DNA from: Nostoc flagelliforme FACHB-838
GTDB taxonomy: Bacteria; Cyanobacteriota; Cyanobacteriia; Cyanobacteriales; Nostocaceae
Direction of reading: 5' to 3'
Assembly (NCBI RefSeq): GCF_014698065.1
Contig: NZ_JACJSI010000024.1
Coordinates: 1 to 64,000 of the forward strand
Length of the DNA: 64,000 bases
The number at the start of each line of letters is the position of its first letter. Within the stretch, counting starts at the first letter, position 1. Positions 38,526 to 46,851 of this stretch are shown piece after piece. The notes beneath the pieces were generated by a model. The model did not search any database. It saw only the letters and a program-made list of their open reading frames with translations, and was not told the DNA's origin. Position numbers and translations under genes: made by a program.

Positions 38526-39926
38526 ATGCAACTACCTAATCTTCTAAAAATTCCTTCTTTTCTCCAAAAGCTGCAATGGGTAGCTGATCCTGTTCAGTAT
38601 ATGGAAAAAGCTGCTCAACAGTATCCCGACATTTTTACTGGTAAGATAATTGGTTTTGGGGACACTGTAGTATTCGTAAACCATCCCCAAGCAATCCAGG
38701 AAATTTTAACCAACGATAGAAAGAAATTTGCTGCTGTTGGCAAGCTTAACAGAATTGTACAACCTTTCATAGGAAACTATTCAGTTCTCACACTAGAAGG
38801 CGATCGCCACAAACGTCAACGACAACTGGTCATGCCATCTTTTCATGGAGAGAGGATGCAAGCTTACGGTCAACAAATCTGTGATCTGACTGAACAAATC
38901 TTTAATCAGTTACCACTCAATAAGCCCTTTTCGGCTCGAAATTTAACGCAGGAAATATCCCTACAAGTCATATTGCAGAACGTCTTTGGTTTGTCTGAGG
39001 GAGAAAGATTTCAACAGCTTAAGCATCTATTACCGTTGTTGCTAGATCTGTTTCGCTCACCTTTGACCTCTAGTTTATTTTTCTTTTCATTCTTGCAACA
39101 GGATTTAGGAGCTTGGAGTCCTTGGGGAAAGTTTCTGCGCGATCGGCAGACAATTGATCAATTGCTCTACGCTGAAATCGCTGAACGCCGACAGCAAGCA
39201 GATCCAGAACGCATCGATATCCTCTCCTTACTGTTATCAGCCCAGGATGAAGCTGGTCAAATGATGACTGATCAGGAGTTGCGCGATCAATTGATGGTCT
39301 TGATACTTGCTGGATATGAAACCACAGCAACGGCGATCGCTTGGGGATTGTATTGGATTCATCAAAAGCCTTTAGTCCGTGAAAAACTACTTCAGGAATT
39401 GGATACCCTGGGTGATTCTCCAGATCCCATGAGCATTTACCGACTGCCATATTTAAGTGCTGTTTGCAATGAAACCTTGCGAATTCACCCCGTCGTCATG
39501 TTTTCTTTTCCCAGAGTAGTACAAGAACCTGCCAAGCTGTTGGGACATTCTTTAGAGCCTGGGACTGTACTGCTTCCCAACATTTATCTAACTCATCAGC
39601 GTGAAGACTTATATCCCCAACCGAAGGAGTTTCAACCAGAGCGCTTTTTAGAACGGCAATTTTCTCCCTATGAATTTCTGCCCTTTGGTGGTGGTGTCCG
39701 TCGTTGTATTGGCGAGGCTTTGGCCATATTTCAAATGAGGCTAGTATTAGCAACTATTCTGTCAGGCTATCAGTTAGAGCTAGTTAATCAACGAACAGAA
39801 CTACCTCAGCGTCGAGGTTTTACCCTTGCGCCAGCCAGTGGAGTCCAAATGGTAATTACAGGGCAACGCGCGCGTCAACAAGAAGCAGTTCTTGCTCCCT
39901 TCCCCCCACTCCCTGCCTCTTACTGA
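38526..39926 (+). CDS. Cytochrome P450, CYP110-like
   Basis: A 466-residue soluble heme monooxygenase. The I-helix AGYETTATAIAW, the ExxR helix ETLR and the heme-binding loop FGGGVRRCIG with the ligand Cys394 are all intact. There is no N-terminal membrane anchor, as usual for bacterial P450s, so ferredoxin and its reductase would supply electrons. It resembles the CYP110 family of Nostocales, whose PCC 7120 member oxidises the product of a neighbouring germacrene A synthase (recalled from published work). It lies 203 bases after the terpene synthase, same strand. With that gene frameshifted, the P450 may lack its local substrate. Confidence 0.92.
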   Translation: MQLPNLLKIPSFLQKLQWVADPVQYMEKAAQQYPDIFTGKIIGFGDTVVFVNHPQAIQEILTNDRKKFAAVGKLNRIVQPFIGNYSVLTLEGDRHKRQRQLVMPSFHGERMQAYGQQICDLTEQIFNQLPLNKPFSARNLTQEISLQVILQNVFGLSEGERFQQLKHLLPLLLDLFRSPLTSSLFFFSFLQQDLGAWSPWGKFLRDRQTIDQLLYAEIAERRQQADPERIDILSLLLSAQDEAGQMMTDQELRDQLMVLILAGYETTATAIAWGLYWIHQKPLVREKLLQELDTLGDSPDPMSIYRLPYLSAVCNETLRIHPVVMFSFPRVVQEPAKLLGHSLEPGTVLLPNIYLTHQREDLYPQPKEFQPERFLERQFSPYEFLPFGGGVRRCIGEALAIFQMRLVLATILSGYQLELVNQRTELPQRRGFTLAPASGVQMVITGQRARQQEAVLAPFPPLPASY

Positions 39927-39940
39927 CTTCTGCCTTGCGG

Positions 39941-40235
39941 TACTAGTAGTCTGTCAAGCTATTTTTGAAGGTTTGTAGTAAGCACTTCAGTCTTTAGAAA
40001 ACAAGGACTTAAGTCTTAGATTTTTAAACACTGAAGTGCTTACTTACGAACTCATCAAAATTAATGGGGTAGACCACTAGTGGTCTGTCCCATTAGTTCT
40101 GATAGGTGAATCAAATTTCAACTTCTCTTCTTTCCTTCTTATACTTTGCGTCCAACTCTTACGAGACGCTGCGCGAATGCGCCCTTTGCGGTTCGTTCTC
40201 TTATCCCTCAAAATTAATGGGACAGACTACTAGTA
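39941..40235. repeat. MITE-like element with nested inverted repeats
   Basis: Bounded by TACTAGTAGTCTGTC (39941-39955) and its exact complement GACAGACTACTAGTA (40221-40235). Inside are a 15-bp perfect pair, AGTAAGCACTTCAGT (39977-39991) with ACTGAAGTGCTTACT (40030-40044), and a palindrome at 40063-40094 built on AGACCAC-TA-GTGGTCT. TCAAAATTAATGGG occurs twice in the same orientation (40055 and 40208). No coding frame inside, so it is a non-autonomous element or a nest of several. Confidence 0.6.
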
Positions 40236-40284
40236 GGGGCTTCAAAAAATAAATCATCCCAAATTATGTGTATATTTTTAGGGG
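40236..40284. repeat. AT-rich dispersed repeat, copy b
   Basis: GGGGCTTCAAAAAATAAATC followed by AAATTAT and TATATTTTTAGGGG; related to copies at 32567 and 52020. Confidence 0.5.
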
Positions 40285-40464
40285 CATAAGGTGTGGCATC
40301 TCTACGATGGAGCCTTTGAGCGACGCAATGGAGGAAATGAGGTTATGGTATCTATTGAAAACAATTAATCACTGCCACTTAGTTTGGCGTTAAATACCTG
40401 CTAAGAATTTAGCAGAGTTATTTACAGATAATCTTAATTTGGAAATGTTTTTTCTTTTTGCCTT

Positions 40465-42303
40465 ATGACTTTATTCAACCCATCTCCACTTGGCGGAAAA
40501 CAAAATACACGTACAGTTGGACGGAGTTTCCAGCCAATATTTTTAATTATATTTACTCTACTGATGATGACTGGTATCAGTGTTCGTTTAGCATATTTGC
40601 AAATTACTGAAGGAGCAAATCACCGAAAACGAGCCGAGTCAAATCGAATTCGGATGATCCCTAAACAACCAGAACGAGGTAATATTTTTGACCGCGATGG
40701 CAAACTTTTGGCCAGTACTCGCTATCCTCGCTCTGTATATTTGTGGCCGATGGCACATACCAAGCCTGCATGGTCAGTTGTGGGAGCGCGTCTATCTCAA
40801 ATTCTCGACGTTCCCCAAGAAGAGATTCAAAAGAAATTAGAAGAGGCAGGTGCTAATTCTTCTTCACTCATACGAATTGCTCGTGACTTGAACGAAGCGC
40901 AAATTACAGCATTGAAGGAGTATCAAACCGAACTGAAGGACGTAGAAATTCATACAGAAGCCGTTCGTTACTATCCCCACGGCAAGGAACTAGCTCATAT
41001 ATTAGGTTATACGCGAGAACTGACGGCCGATCAGTTAAAAGAAAAAAAGCAGGAAGGCTACAGATTAGGTGATGTGATTGGTCAAATGGGAGCTGAAAAA
41101 GCTTATGAGAAAAGTCTGCGGGGCGAATGGGGCGGTCAGCAGGTAGAAGTGGATGGTGCAGGTCGCCCACTCCGGGTTTTAGGTGAGAAACAGGCAAAAG
41201 CTGGTAATGATTTGCACTTGACCGTAGACTTAAATATGCAAAAGACAGCAGAAAAAGCTTTAGGCGATCGCGACGGTGCGATCGTGGCACTTGACCCAAA
41301 GAACGGTGCTGTTTTAGCAATGGTATCTCACCCCACCTTTGACCCAAATATTTTCTCGAAGCAGAAACTCACCCAAAAAGATTGGGAAACTGTACAAGGA
41401 GCCGATCATCCTTTGGTTAATCGCGCCCTCAGTGCTTTTCCACCCGCTAGCACCTTCAAAATTGTCACTACTACAGCCGGGTTAGAATCAGGTAAATTTT
41501 CTCCCAGCACAGTCTTGCAAACTTACGGTTCCTTAAACTTTGGCGGCACCCGATTTGGTGAATGGAATCACGCCGGATTTGGGCCATTGGGTTTTGTCGG
41601 TGCATTGCAGTGGAGTAGTGATACCTTTTTCTATCAAATTGGTCGCGGAGTCGGCGGCCCAACTTTAATTGAATGGACTCGCAAGTATGGATTTGGTAAA
41701 AAAACTGGTTTTGAGTTTGCCAACGAAGAGACAAAAGGTTTAGTGCCAGATGAGGCATGGAAGCAGAAAGCTTGGAAGATACCTTGGACTGTAGGTGATA
41801 GCATTAATATGTCAATTGGTCAAGGTGCTTTACAAACTACACCTTTACAAGTCGCTATTATGTTTGCTGTGCCCGCTAATGGTGGCTACCGAGTCCAGCC
41901 GCATTTGCTTAAAGACAATGAAGAAGCAAAAAGTTGGCGAGAATCTTTAAATATGAAGCCAACAACCATAAGTGTTCTCCGTCAAGGACTACGGAAAGTA
42001 GTAACTGAAGGTACAGGTAAGACTTTGATGCAGCCAACAGTTCCCCCAGTCGCTGGTAAGAGTGGCACTGCTGAAGCGTGGAAGGGGCGTGTTAAGCAAA
42101 ATCACGCTTGGTTTGGAGCCTATGCACCTGCTGAACAGCCAGAAGTTCTGATTGTGGCATTTGCTGAACATTCCGGCGGTGGTGGTGGTAGCATTGCTGC
42201 GCCAATGATCTTACAAATTATGGAAGAATATTTTCAGCGCAAGTATCCAGGTAAGTATCAGAAACCAGTGCCTAAAAGTCCAGAAAACAGCAGACGGAAC
42301 TAG
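40465..42303 (+). CDS. mrdA: Penicillin-binding protein 2
   Basis: A transpeptidase that cross-links peptidoglycan during cell elongation, anchored in the plasma membrane. The 612 residues have an N-terminal span (PIFLIIFTLLMMTGISVRLAYL), the dimerisation domain (RGNIFDRDGKLLA) and the penicillin-binding domain with Ser329 in STFK, a WSSDTF second motif and Lys532 in KSGTAE. A Gly-rich loop (GGGGGS) lies near the C-terminus. Full length. The next two genes also concern peptidoglycan or beta-lactam-fold hydrolases, but the following one is 47 bases away and may be separate. Confidence 0.93.
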   Translation: MTLFNPSPLGGKQNTRTVGRSFQPIFLIIFTLLMMTGISVRLAYLQITEGANHRKRAESNRIRMIPKQPERGNIFDRDGKLLASTRYPRSVYLWPMAHTKPAWSVVGARLSQILDVPQEEIQKKLEEAGANSSSLIRIARDLNEAQITALKEYQTELKDVEIHTEAVRYYPHGKELAHILGYTRELTADQLKEKKQEGYRLGDVIGQMGAEKAYEKSLRGEWGGQQVEVDGAGRPLRVLGEKQAKAGNDLHLTVDLNMQKTAEKALGDRDGAIVALDPKNGAVLAMVSHPTFDPNIFSKQKLTQKDWETVQGADHPLVNRALSAFPPASTFKIVTTTAGLESGKFSPSTVLQTYGSLNFGGTRFGEWNHAGFGPLGFVGALQWSSDTFFYQIGRGVGGPTLIEWTRKYGFGKKTGFEFANEETKGLVPDEAWKQKAWKIPWTVGDSINMSIGQGALQTTPLQVAIMFAVPANGGYRVQPHLLKDNEEAKSWRESLNMKPTTISVLRQGLRKVVTEGTGKTLMQPTVPPVAGKSGTAEAWKGRVKQNHAWFGAYAPAEQPEVLIVAFAEHSGGGGGSIAAPMILQIMEEYFQRKYPGKYQKPVPKSPENSRRN

Positions 42304-42349
42304 GTGTGGGGCATTGGGCATTGGACACTTGTACTGAGCGTTGCCGATT

Positions 42350-43405
42350 ATGATTGACGACTATATTCGAGACGCAATGACTCAAAACCAGATTCCTGGG
42401 CTTTCTATTGCAGTAGTGCAGGAAGGTGAACCTGTTTTAGTTCAGGGTTATGGACTGGCGAATATTGAACACTCTGTTCTAGCTACTGAACATACAGTTT
42501 ATGAAATTGCGTCTGTCGGTAAAACTTTCACCGCTACAGCCGTAATGATGCTGGTAGAACAAGGGATAATTTCGCTAGAAGATACGATGCCTGCGGCGGT
42601 AAACTACGCAGACTATCTCGATTATCTACCCCTAACCTGGCAAAATGTCACAATCGGGCATATTCTGTCTCATCAGTCTGGAATTCCTAGCTATACCGAT
42701 GCCCCAAACTACTGGGAAATTACCCATCTTAATTTATCGAAATCTGAAATTTTGGCTCTAGTTACTCATCTACCTCTCAAATTCCAACCGGGTGAGTTTA
42801 CCGCCTATGACAACACAGGCTACTATCTACTGGGTTTGATCTTAGAAAAGGTAACTGGACAATCTTATGGAGATTTGTTGCGCGATCGCATTTTTGCTCC
42901 TTTGGGAATGAATGCAACCGTGATGAATGATCCCAGTGACATAGTGCCACACCGGGCTGCTGGCTATCGGTTGTCAAACAGTAAACTCGTTAACAAACCT
43001 TACTACAGTCCTTCTGTTACCTATTCTGCTGGAGGTCAACTTTCTAGTGTAGAAGATATGGTGAAGTGGGAACAGGCGCTTTGTGGTGGAACTCTATTAA
43101 AGCAATCAACCCTTAATAAAATGTGGACTCCTCATTTTCCCAATCAAGGGGGTGATTGGGAAAAGTTAAGATATGTTGCAGGTTTAGGTTGGTGGGTATT
43201 GAATTATGGCGATCGCCGAGTAGTTGGTCATAATGGTTCGATTTTAGGATTCGCAAGTAACATTACCCGCTTTATTGACGACAAAATTACCGTAATTTTA
43301 CTTTGCAATCTAGATAAAATTTCCCGACCAGATGCGATCGCTAAAAAAATTGCTGAATACTACTGTCCAAACCTTACAGAAGTAGTGCTTCAGCCTCCAT
43401 TATAG
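42350..43405 (+). CDS. Serine hydrolase of the beta-lactamase/class C fold
   Basis: A 351-residue protein starting at ATG 42350; a TTG three codons upstream is less likely. It has the class C/AmpH-type motifs: Ser55 and Lys58 in SVGKTFTA, the Tyr motif YDNTGYYLLG, and a late HNG (VVGHNGSILGF). No signal peptide is evident, so it is probably cytosolic and an esterase or peptidase more than a resistance enzyme. It follows PBP2 on the same strand after a short gap containing GGGCATTGG repeats. Confidence 0.85.
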   Translation: MIDDYIRDAMTQNQIPGLSIAVVQEGEPVLVQGYGLANIEHSVLATEHTVYEIASVGKTFTATAVMMLVEQGIISLEDTMPAAVNYADYLDYLPLTWQNVTIGHILSHQSGIPSYTDAPNYWEITHLNLSKSEILALVTHLPLKFQPGEFTAYDNTGYYLLGLILEKVTGQSYGDLLRDRIFAPLGMNATVMNDPSDIVPHRAAGYRLSNSKLVNKPYYSPSVTYSAGGQLSSVEDMVKWEQALCGGTLLKQSTLNKMWTPHFPNQGGDWEKLRYVAGLGWWVLNYGDRRVVGHNGSILGFASNITRFIDDKITVILLCNLDKISRPDAIAKKIAEYYCPNLTEVVLQPPL

Positions 43406-43464
43406 GAGAGGAGTAGGGAGAGAAAAGGAAAAACCAATTACTCCTGACTCCTGTCTACTGTCTT

Positions 43465-44265
43465 TTATGGCGATATTTTAGCGGGTCTCAAATTTCTGGC
43501 TTTGTAGAACATTTCTAAGCTATTGCGATCGCCTACAAAACGCCAGTGCCACGGCTCATAACTCACACCTTGAACATTATCTTTAGGAAATGACATTTCA
43601 AAGCCAAAACGCGCTGCATTAGCTTGCAGCCACCGATAAGCCTTGGTATTGTCAAAGTTAGTTTGAAGATTAGTAGCTGGTACTGATCCGTCTCCAACAT
43701 CCACAGCATACCCTGTGTGATGTTCGCTATGACCAGGAGGAGCGCTGAGGGCAGCTCGTTGTGCTGGGGTCTGATTTCGCTGGGCACCGACACCAAAAAA
43801 CAATGGCTCCTGGTCTTTGACTGAGCGAAAGCCAGAAATTGGTACTAAAATTACACCTGCACTCCGCGCTGCTGCTACCATCTCCTCAAACTTTTGGGCA
43901 GCAGTTTTTCGCATTCTAATGCCCCTATTTGCGGAGATGGTTACTAATTCTGATTCAGGGGCTTCTGGGTATGCCAGATGCCCTAACAGAGTGTTGACAT
44001 TACCAGATTCTGTAGTTGGTGTGGGTGTAGAACTAGTGACCAAGGGTTGAGAATCGGCGGTTTTTTTGGGTGCAGTGACGAAAAACAAAAAACCGCTAAT
44101 TAAACCCAGCAAGACAAATACCGTTGCTCCCCCAATAAGCAGAATTCGGGGTTGCAACCAAATTTTAGGTGTTGCATCAGGGGTAACGCGTACAGCCACT
44201 GGAATATCATCACCAAGGTCATTCGATGAGTTTTGCGGTTTTCCAGAAAACCCAGCCTTATTCAA
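43465..44265 (-). CDS. VanY-type D-alanyl-D-alanine carboxypeptidase (M15B)
   Basis: Trims the terminal D-Ala from peptidoglycan stem peptides. An N-terminal membrane anchor (LLIGGATVFVLLGLISGF) and Ser/Thr-rich linker place the enzyme outside the cytoplasm. The M15B zinc motifs are intact: SGFRSVKDQ, SEHHTGYAVDVG and EPWHWRFVG. The chosen start is TTG 44265, which has AGGAG seven bases upstream; a GTG at 44310 in the same frame lacks such a site and would overlap the neighbouring gene. 266 residues. Divergent from the AEC carrier. Confidence 0.85.
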   Translation of the reverse strand: MNKAGFSGKPQNSSNDLGDDIPVAVRVTPDATPKIWLQPRILLIGGATVFVLLGLISGFLFFVTAPKKTADSQPLVTSSTPTPTTESGNVNTLLGHLAYPEAPESELVTISANRGIRMRKTAAQKFEEMVAAARSAGVILVPISGFRSVKDQEPLFFGVGAQRNQTPAQRAALSAPPGHSEHHTGYAVDVGDGSVPATNLQTNFDNTKAYRWLQANAARFGFEMSFPKDNVQGVSYEPWHWRFVGDRNSLEMFYKARNLRPAKISP

Positions 44266-44367
44266 GGGTAAACTCCTGTTTTTGTGGGATAACCATAACA
44301 GATTTTGCACTGGACAAAAGTAAACGTAACAGGTAGCATTTTACATCTGTGGTTCTTAGGCGCAATT

Positions 44368-45285
44368 TTGACAAACCTTTTAGAACTATACGTCAAGCTG
44401 GGAGGATTAGTCCTGGTAGGTTTTATTCTGGGACGCAAACTACCTGTGACAGTTCCTACACGTTTGGGACAGTTTCTTTTTTGGGTGGGAGTACCCATAA
44501 GCATAGTATCGTTTTTGCGTCAATCTAGCTTGTCGGGGCAAATTTGGATTGCACCTGCGATCGCTTACCTAGCCATTTTACTAGGAGCATTTTTAGCTTG
44601 GTTAGCAATTAAAGCACAAGCCTATTTTAGAAATACTGTCCCCCAACCACCAACTCAAGCTAGCTTGATATTAGCAGCAATGTTGGGTAACACAGGTTAT
44701 CTTGGTTTTCCCATTACCTTAGCAATGGTAGGTAAGGAATATTTTGCTTGGGCGCTATTTTACGATTTGCTAGGTTCATTTCCAGGAACTTACGGCCTGG
44801 GTGTATTCCTAGCAGCGCGTTTTGGCGGTGGTGTCCAGAATCATTGGCAGACTGCTAGGGCTATCTTAATTAATCCTGCGCTATGGGGTTTCGGATTTGG
44901 CTTGTTGTTTCGGCAGGTGACAATTCCTACAGTTGCGGAATTCTGGTTAGAAAAATTTGCTTGGAGTGGTGTAGCTTTATCCCTGGTGTTAATTGGAATG
45001 CGACTGGCGCTGCTCAAATCTTGGCGTAGCCTACCACAAGTAGGGATGAGCTTGGGAATCAAAATGCTGCTAGTTCCCTTGATCTTGGGCATTATTTTAC
45101 CAGTATTTGGAATAACTGGAGCGATCGCAAAGGTGATTGTCTTACAAATGGCCATGCCTCCAGCTTTTGCTACACTCGTAATTGCTGAGGCATTCAACCT
45201 TGATCACGATCTGGCAGTTACTGCCTTAGCTGCTGGGGCTATACTGTTGCTGCTTACTCTCCCAGTTTGGTTGTGGCTATTTTGA
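44368..45285 (+). CDS. AEC family transporter
   Basis: A member of the auxin efflux carrier family, which in bacteria moves organic anions such as malate or malonate, or unknown solutes. About 305 residues with roughly ten membrane spans in two five-helix halves; LAAMLGNTGYLGFPIT is the family's broken-helix motif in the first half and MAMPPAFATLVIAEAF in the second. The start is uncertain: TTG 44368 (LTNLLELYVKLGG) matches family length, while the open frame reaches 44305. Substrate unknown. Confidence 0.8.
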   Translation: MTNLLELYVKLGGLVLVGFILGRKLPVTVPTRLGQFLFWVGVPISIVSFLRQSSLSGQIWIAPAIAYLAILLGAFLAWLAIKAQAYFRNTVPQPPTQASLILAAMLGNTGYLGFPITLAMVGKEYFAWALFYDLLGSFPGTYGLGVFLAARFGGGVQNHWQTARAILINPALWGFGFGLLFRQVTIPTVAEFWLEKFAWSGVALSLVLIGMRLALLKSWRSLPQVGMSLGIKMLLVPLILGIILPVFGITGAIAKVIVLQMAMPPAFATLVIAEAFNLDHDLAVTALAAGAILLLLTLPVWLWLF

Positions 45286-45350
45286 TTTTTGAATTCTCAT
45301 TGAGAAGCTGTAATTTTTTCAACGAGTTTCCATAAAATCTCTGTTTTCCT

Positions 45351-45420
45351 CTCTGTGTTCTCTGTGCCTCTGCGGTTTAAAAGTAATTTATTGAACCACA
45401 GAGGCGCAGAGAACACAGAG
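45351..45420. repeat. Foldback repeat, copy A (27-bp arms)
   Basis: The arms 45351-45377 (starting CTCTGTGTTCTCTGTGCC) and 45394-45420 (ending CAGAGAACACAGAG) are complementary at 25 of 27 positions around a 16-base loop. It sits between the convergent AEC and tsaB genes. The element with its flanks (about 45340-45438) recurs inverted at 16962-17046. Confidence 0.7.
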
Positions 45421-45495
45421 AAAAGAGAAATTATTGTCCAAAAATTTACCCACCTTGAAAGTGCTAGTCCTATGTTTATAAATAGTTTAGGAGCA

Positions 45496-46155
45496 TTATG
45501 CATCCTGTACTGGATGCTGCCCATAATATGGCAAAGCTTCTGACCAATTAGGAAATTTGCCTTCTTGCCAATCGAGATTAGCTAATTCTAAAATACTTGT
45601 CACCGTCGTTGCTAACCCAGATTGAGCTTGAATCAACTGATAATTAGTGTTCCAATTCGCTAAAGTTTCCTGCCACGCTTCTGGTGTGAATACTCTATCT
45701 GATAAACAAACTTTTAGTTTAGAAGCATCTGACTCAAACTGATAAATAGCAGCAAAATTTTGACCTCGTTGTGCTGGCATTTCCACAGCAATAGTTTTTG
45801 GATTTTGACTTTTGCCTGCTTCTGCCCAAGCTACGGCAGCCAAAGTTGAAATCGCAAATACAGGAATATCTAACTGTTGCCCTAAAGTACGAGCAGTGAC
45901 AACACCAATTCGAGTTCCTGTAAAGCCGCCGGGGCCTTTTGCAACTGCGATAAAGGACAAATCTGCCCAAGTTTGCGGTTTGATAAATTCAATTAAATAT
46001 TGATGCACTAAGCTAGATAAATCACGCCCCAAATTCCAAACTTGAGAGCGAGTTTCACCTGCAAAATTACTAATTGCCAAACCCAATTCGGGAGTGGTGG
46101 TGTGTAGTGCTAAAGCGTATTTATTTATTGCTAGGTCTTTTAGTTCCGTTGTCAA
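45496..46155 (-). CDS. tsaB: tRNA threonylcarbamoyladenosine protein TsaB
   Basis: The non-catalytic partner of TsaD in t6A synthesis. The 219 residues show the ASKHA-like fold with YALALHTTTPELGLAIS at the N-terminus and the family signature KGPGGFTGTRIGVVTARTLG near residues 70-90. The frame opens with TTG at 46155; no ATG is near enough to give the conserved N-terminus, so TTG is the likely start. Full length. Converges on the AEC gene across a foldback repeat. Confidence 0.92.
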   Translation of the reverse strand: MTTELKDLAINKYALALHTTTPELGLAISNFAGETRSQVWNLGRDLSSLVHQYLIEFIKPQTWADLSFIAVAKGPGGFTGTRIGVVTARTLGQQLDIPVFAISTLAAVAWAEAGKSQNPKTIAVEMPAQRGQNFAAIYQFESDASKLKVCLSDRVFTPEAWQETLANWNTNYQLIQAQSGLATTVTSILELANLDWQEGKFPNWSEALPYYGQHPVQDA

Positions 46156-46416
46156 AGTTACTTAAAATATCTATTTTTATAAAGTTAACGTGATTTATTT
46201 AAGCATATAACGTAGTGGTTCTTAATTAAATAAACTACGGGCAAAAGTCTCAGGGTAAAGGTTTTGCTGTTTCAACAAAATCAGAAGGCGATGGCGCAAG
46301 CGCCCGCCGTAGGCGATCGCAAATGTTCGCCTGCTGTTCACTCTCTAATAGCGATCACTTTCCTGACATCTCCTCCCTATGCCATAAATTGGCGATCGCT
46401 GAAGAACAAAATCTCA

Positions 46417-46496
46417 TTACAGAACCACATGTGACGTAAGGGCACAGCAATGCTGTGCCCCTACCGCGTGGTCTATTTACCTGAAAATAGCTGTAA
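46417..46496. repeat. MITE-like repeat, copy 2
   Basis: TTACAG (46417-46422) and CTGTAA (46491-46496) bound an 80-base element. Its hairpin GGGCACAGCA (46440-46449) with TGCTGTGCCC (46451-46460) is followed by CTACCGCGTGGTCTATTTAC, shared with copy 1 at 12499-12593. Confidence 0.6.
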
Positions 46497-46516
46497 GATA
46501 CACCAAGCATTTTCTA

Positions 46517-46765
46517 TCAAGTGGGCACTAATTCACCAGGACGCAATTTCGACCACTTACCCGTTTCTCGCTTAAAGCTTAGGCAACCAACAACATCCCA
46601 TTCCATTTCAATTACATCATCTTTAGTCCGAATGTTGACATTGATAGAAGGTTCATTGGGATCAAAGTTCGGTGTTTCGGTCAAGTGAGGCTGTTGGTGC
46701 TGCCCTTCTACAGCATGATAGGTAACACATCGGTCTACATAGTGGCAATTCACGCAAATACACAT
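46517..46765 (-). CDS. ycf34: Ycf34 family protein
   Basis: An 82-residue protein starting MCICVNCHYVDRCVTYH, whose CxCxxC plus a further Cys suggest metal or iron-sulfur cluster binding; another Cys follows in VVGCLSF. Ycf34 is conserved in cyanobacteria and red-algal plastids and has been linked to photosynthetic electron transport, with a cluster-binding role proposed. Full length, ATG start, alone on the minus strand and divergent from the CCA enzyme gene. Confidence 0.9.
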   Translation of the reverse strand: MCICVNCHYVDRCVTYHAVEGQHQQPHLTETPNFDPNEPSINVNIRTKDDVIEMEWDVVGCLSFKRETGKWSKLRPGELVPT

Positions 46766-46851
46766 AATAGAACCAACTCCAGGGGCCTTTATTGTTAATC
46801 TAACTTAAGCCCAACTGTTATTCATGAGTTGCTGGGTTGATTTTTATTACA

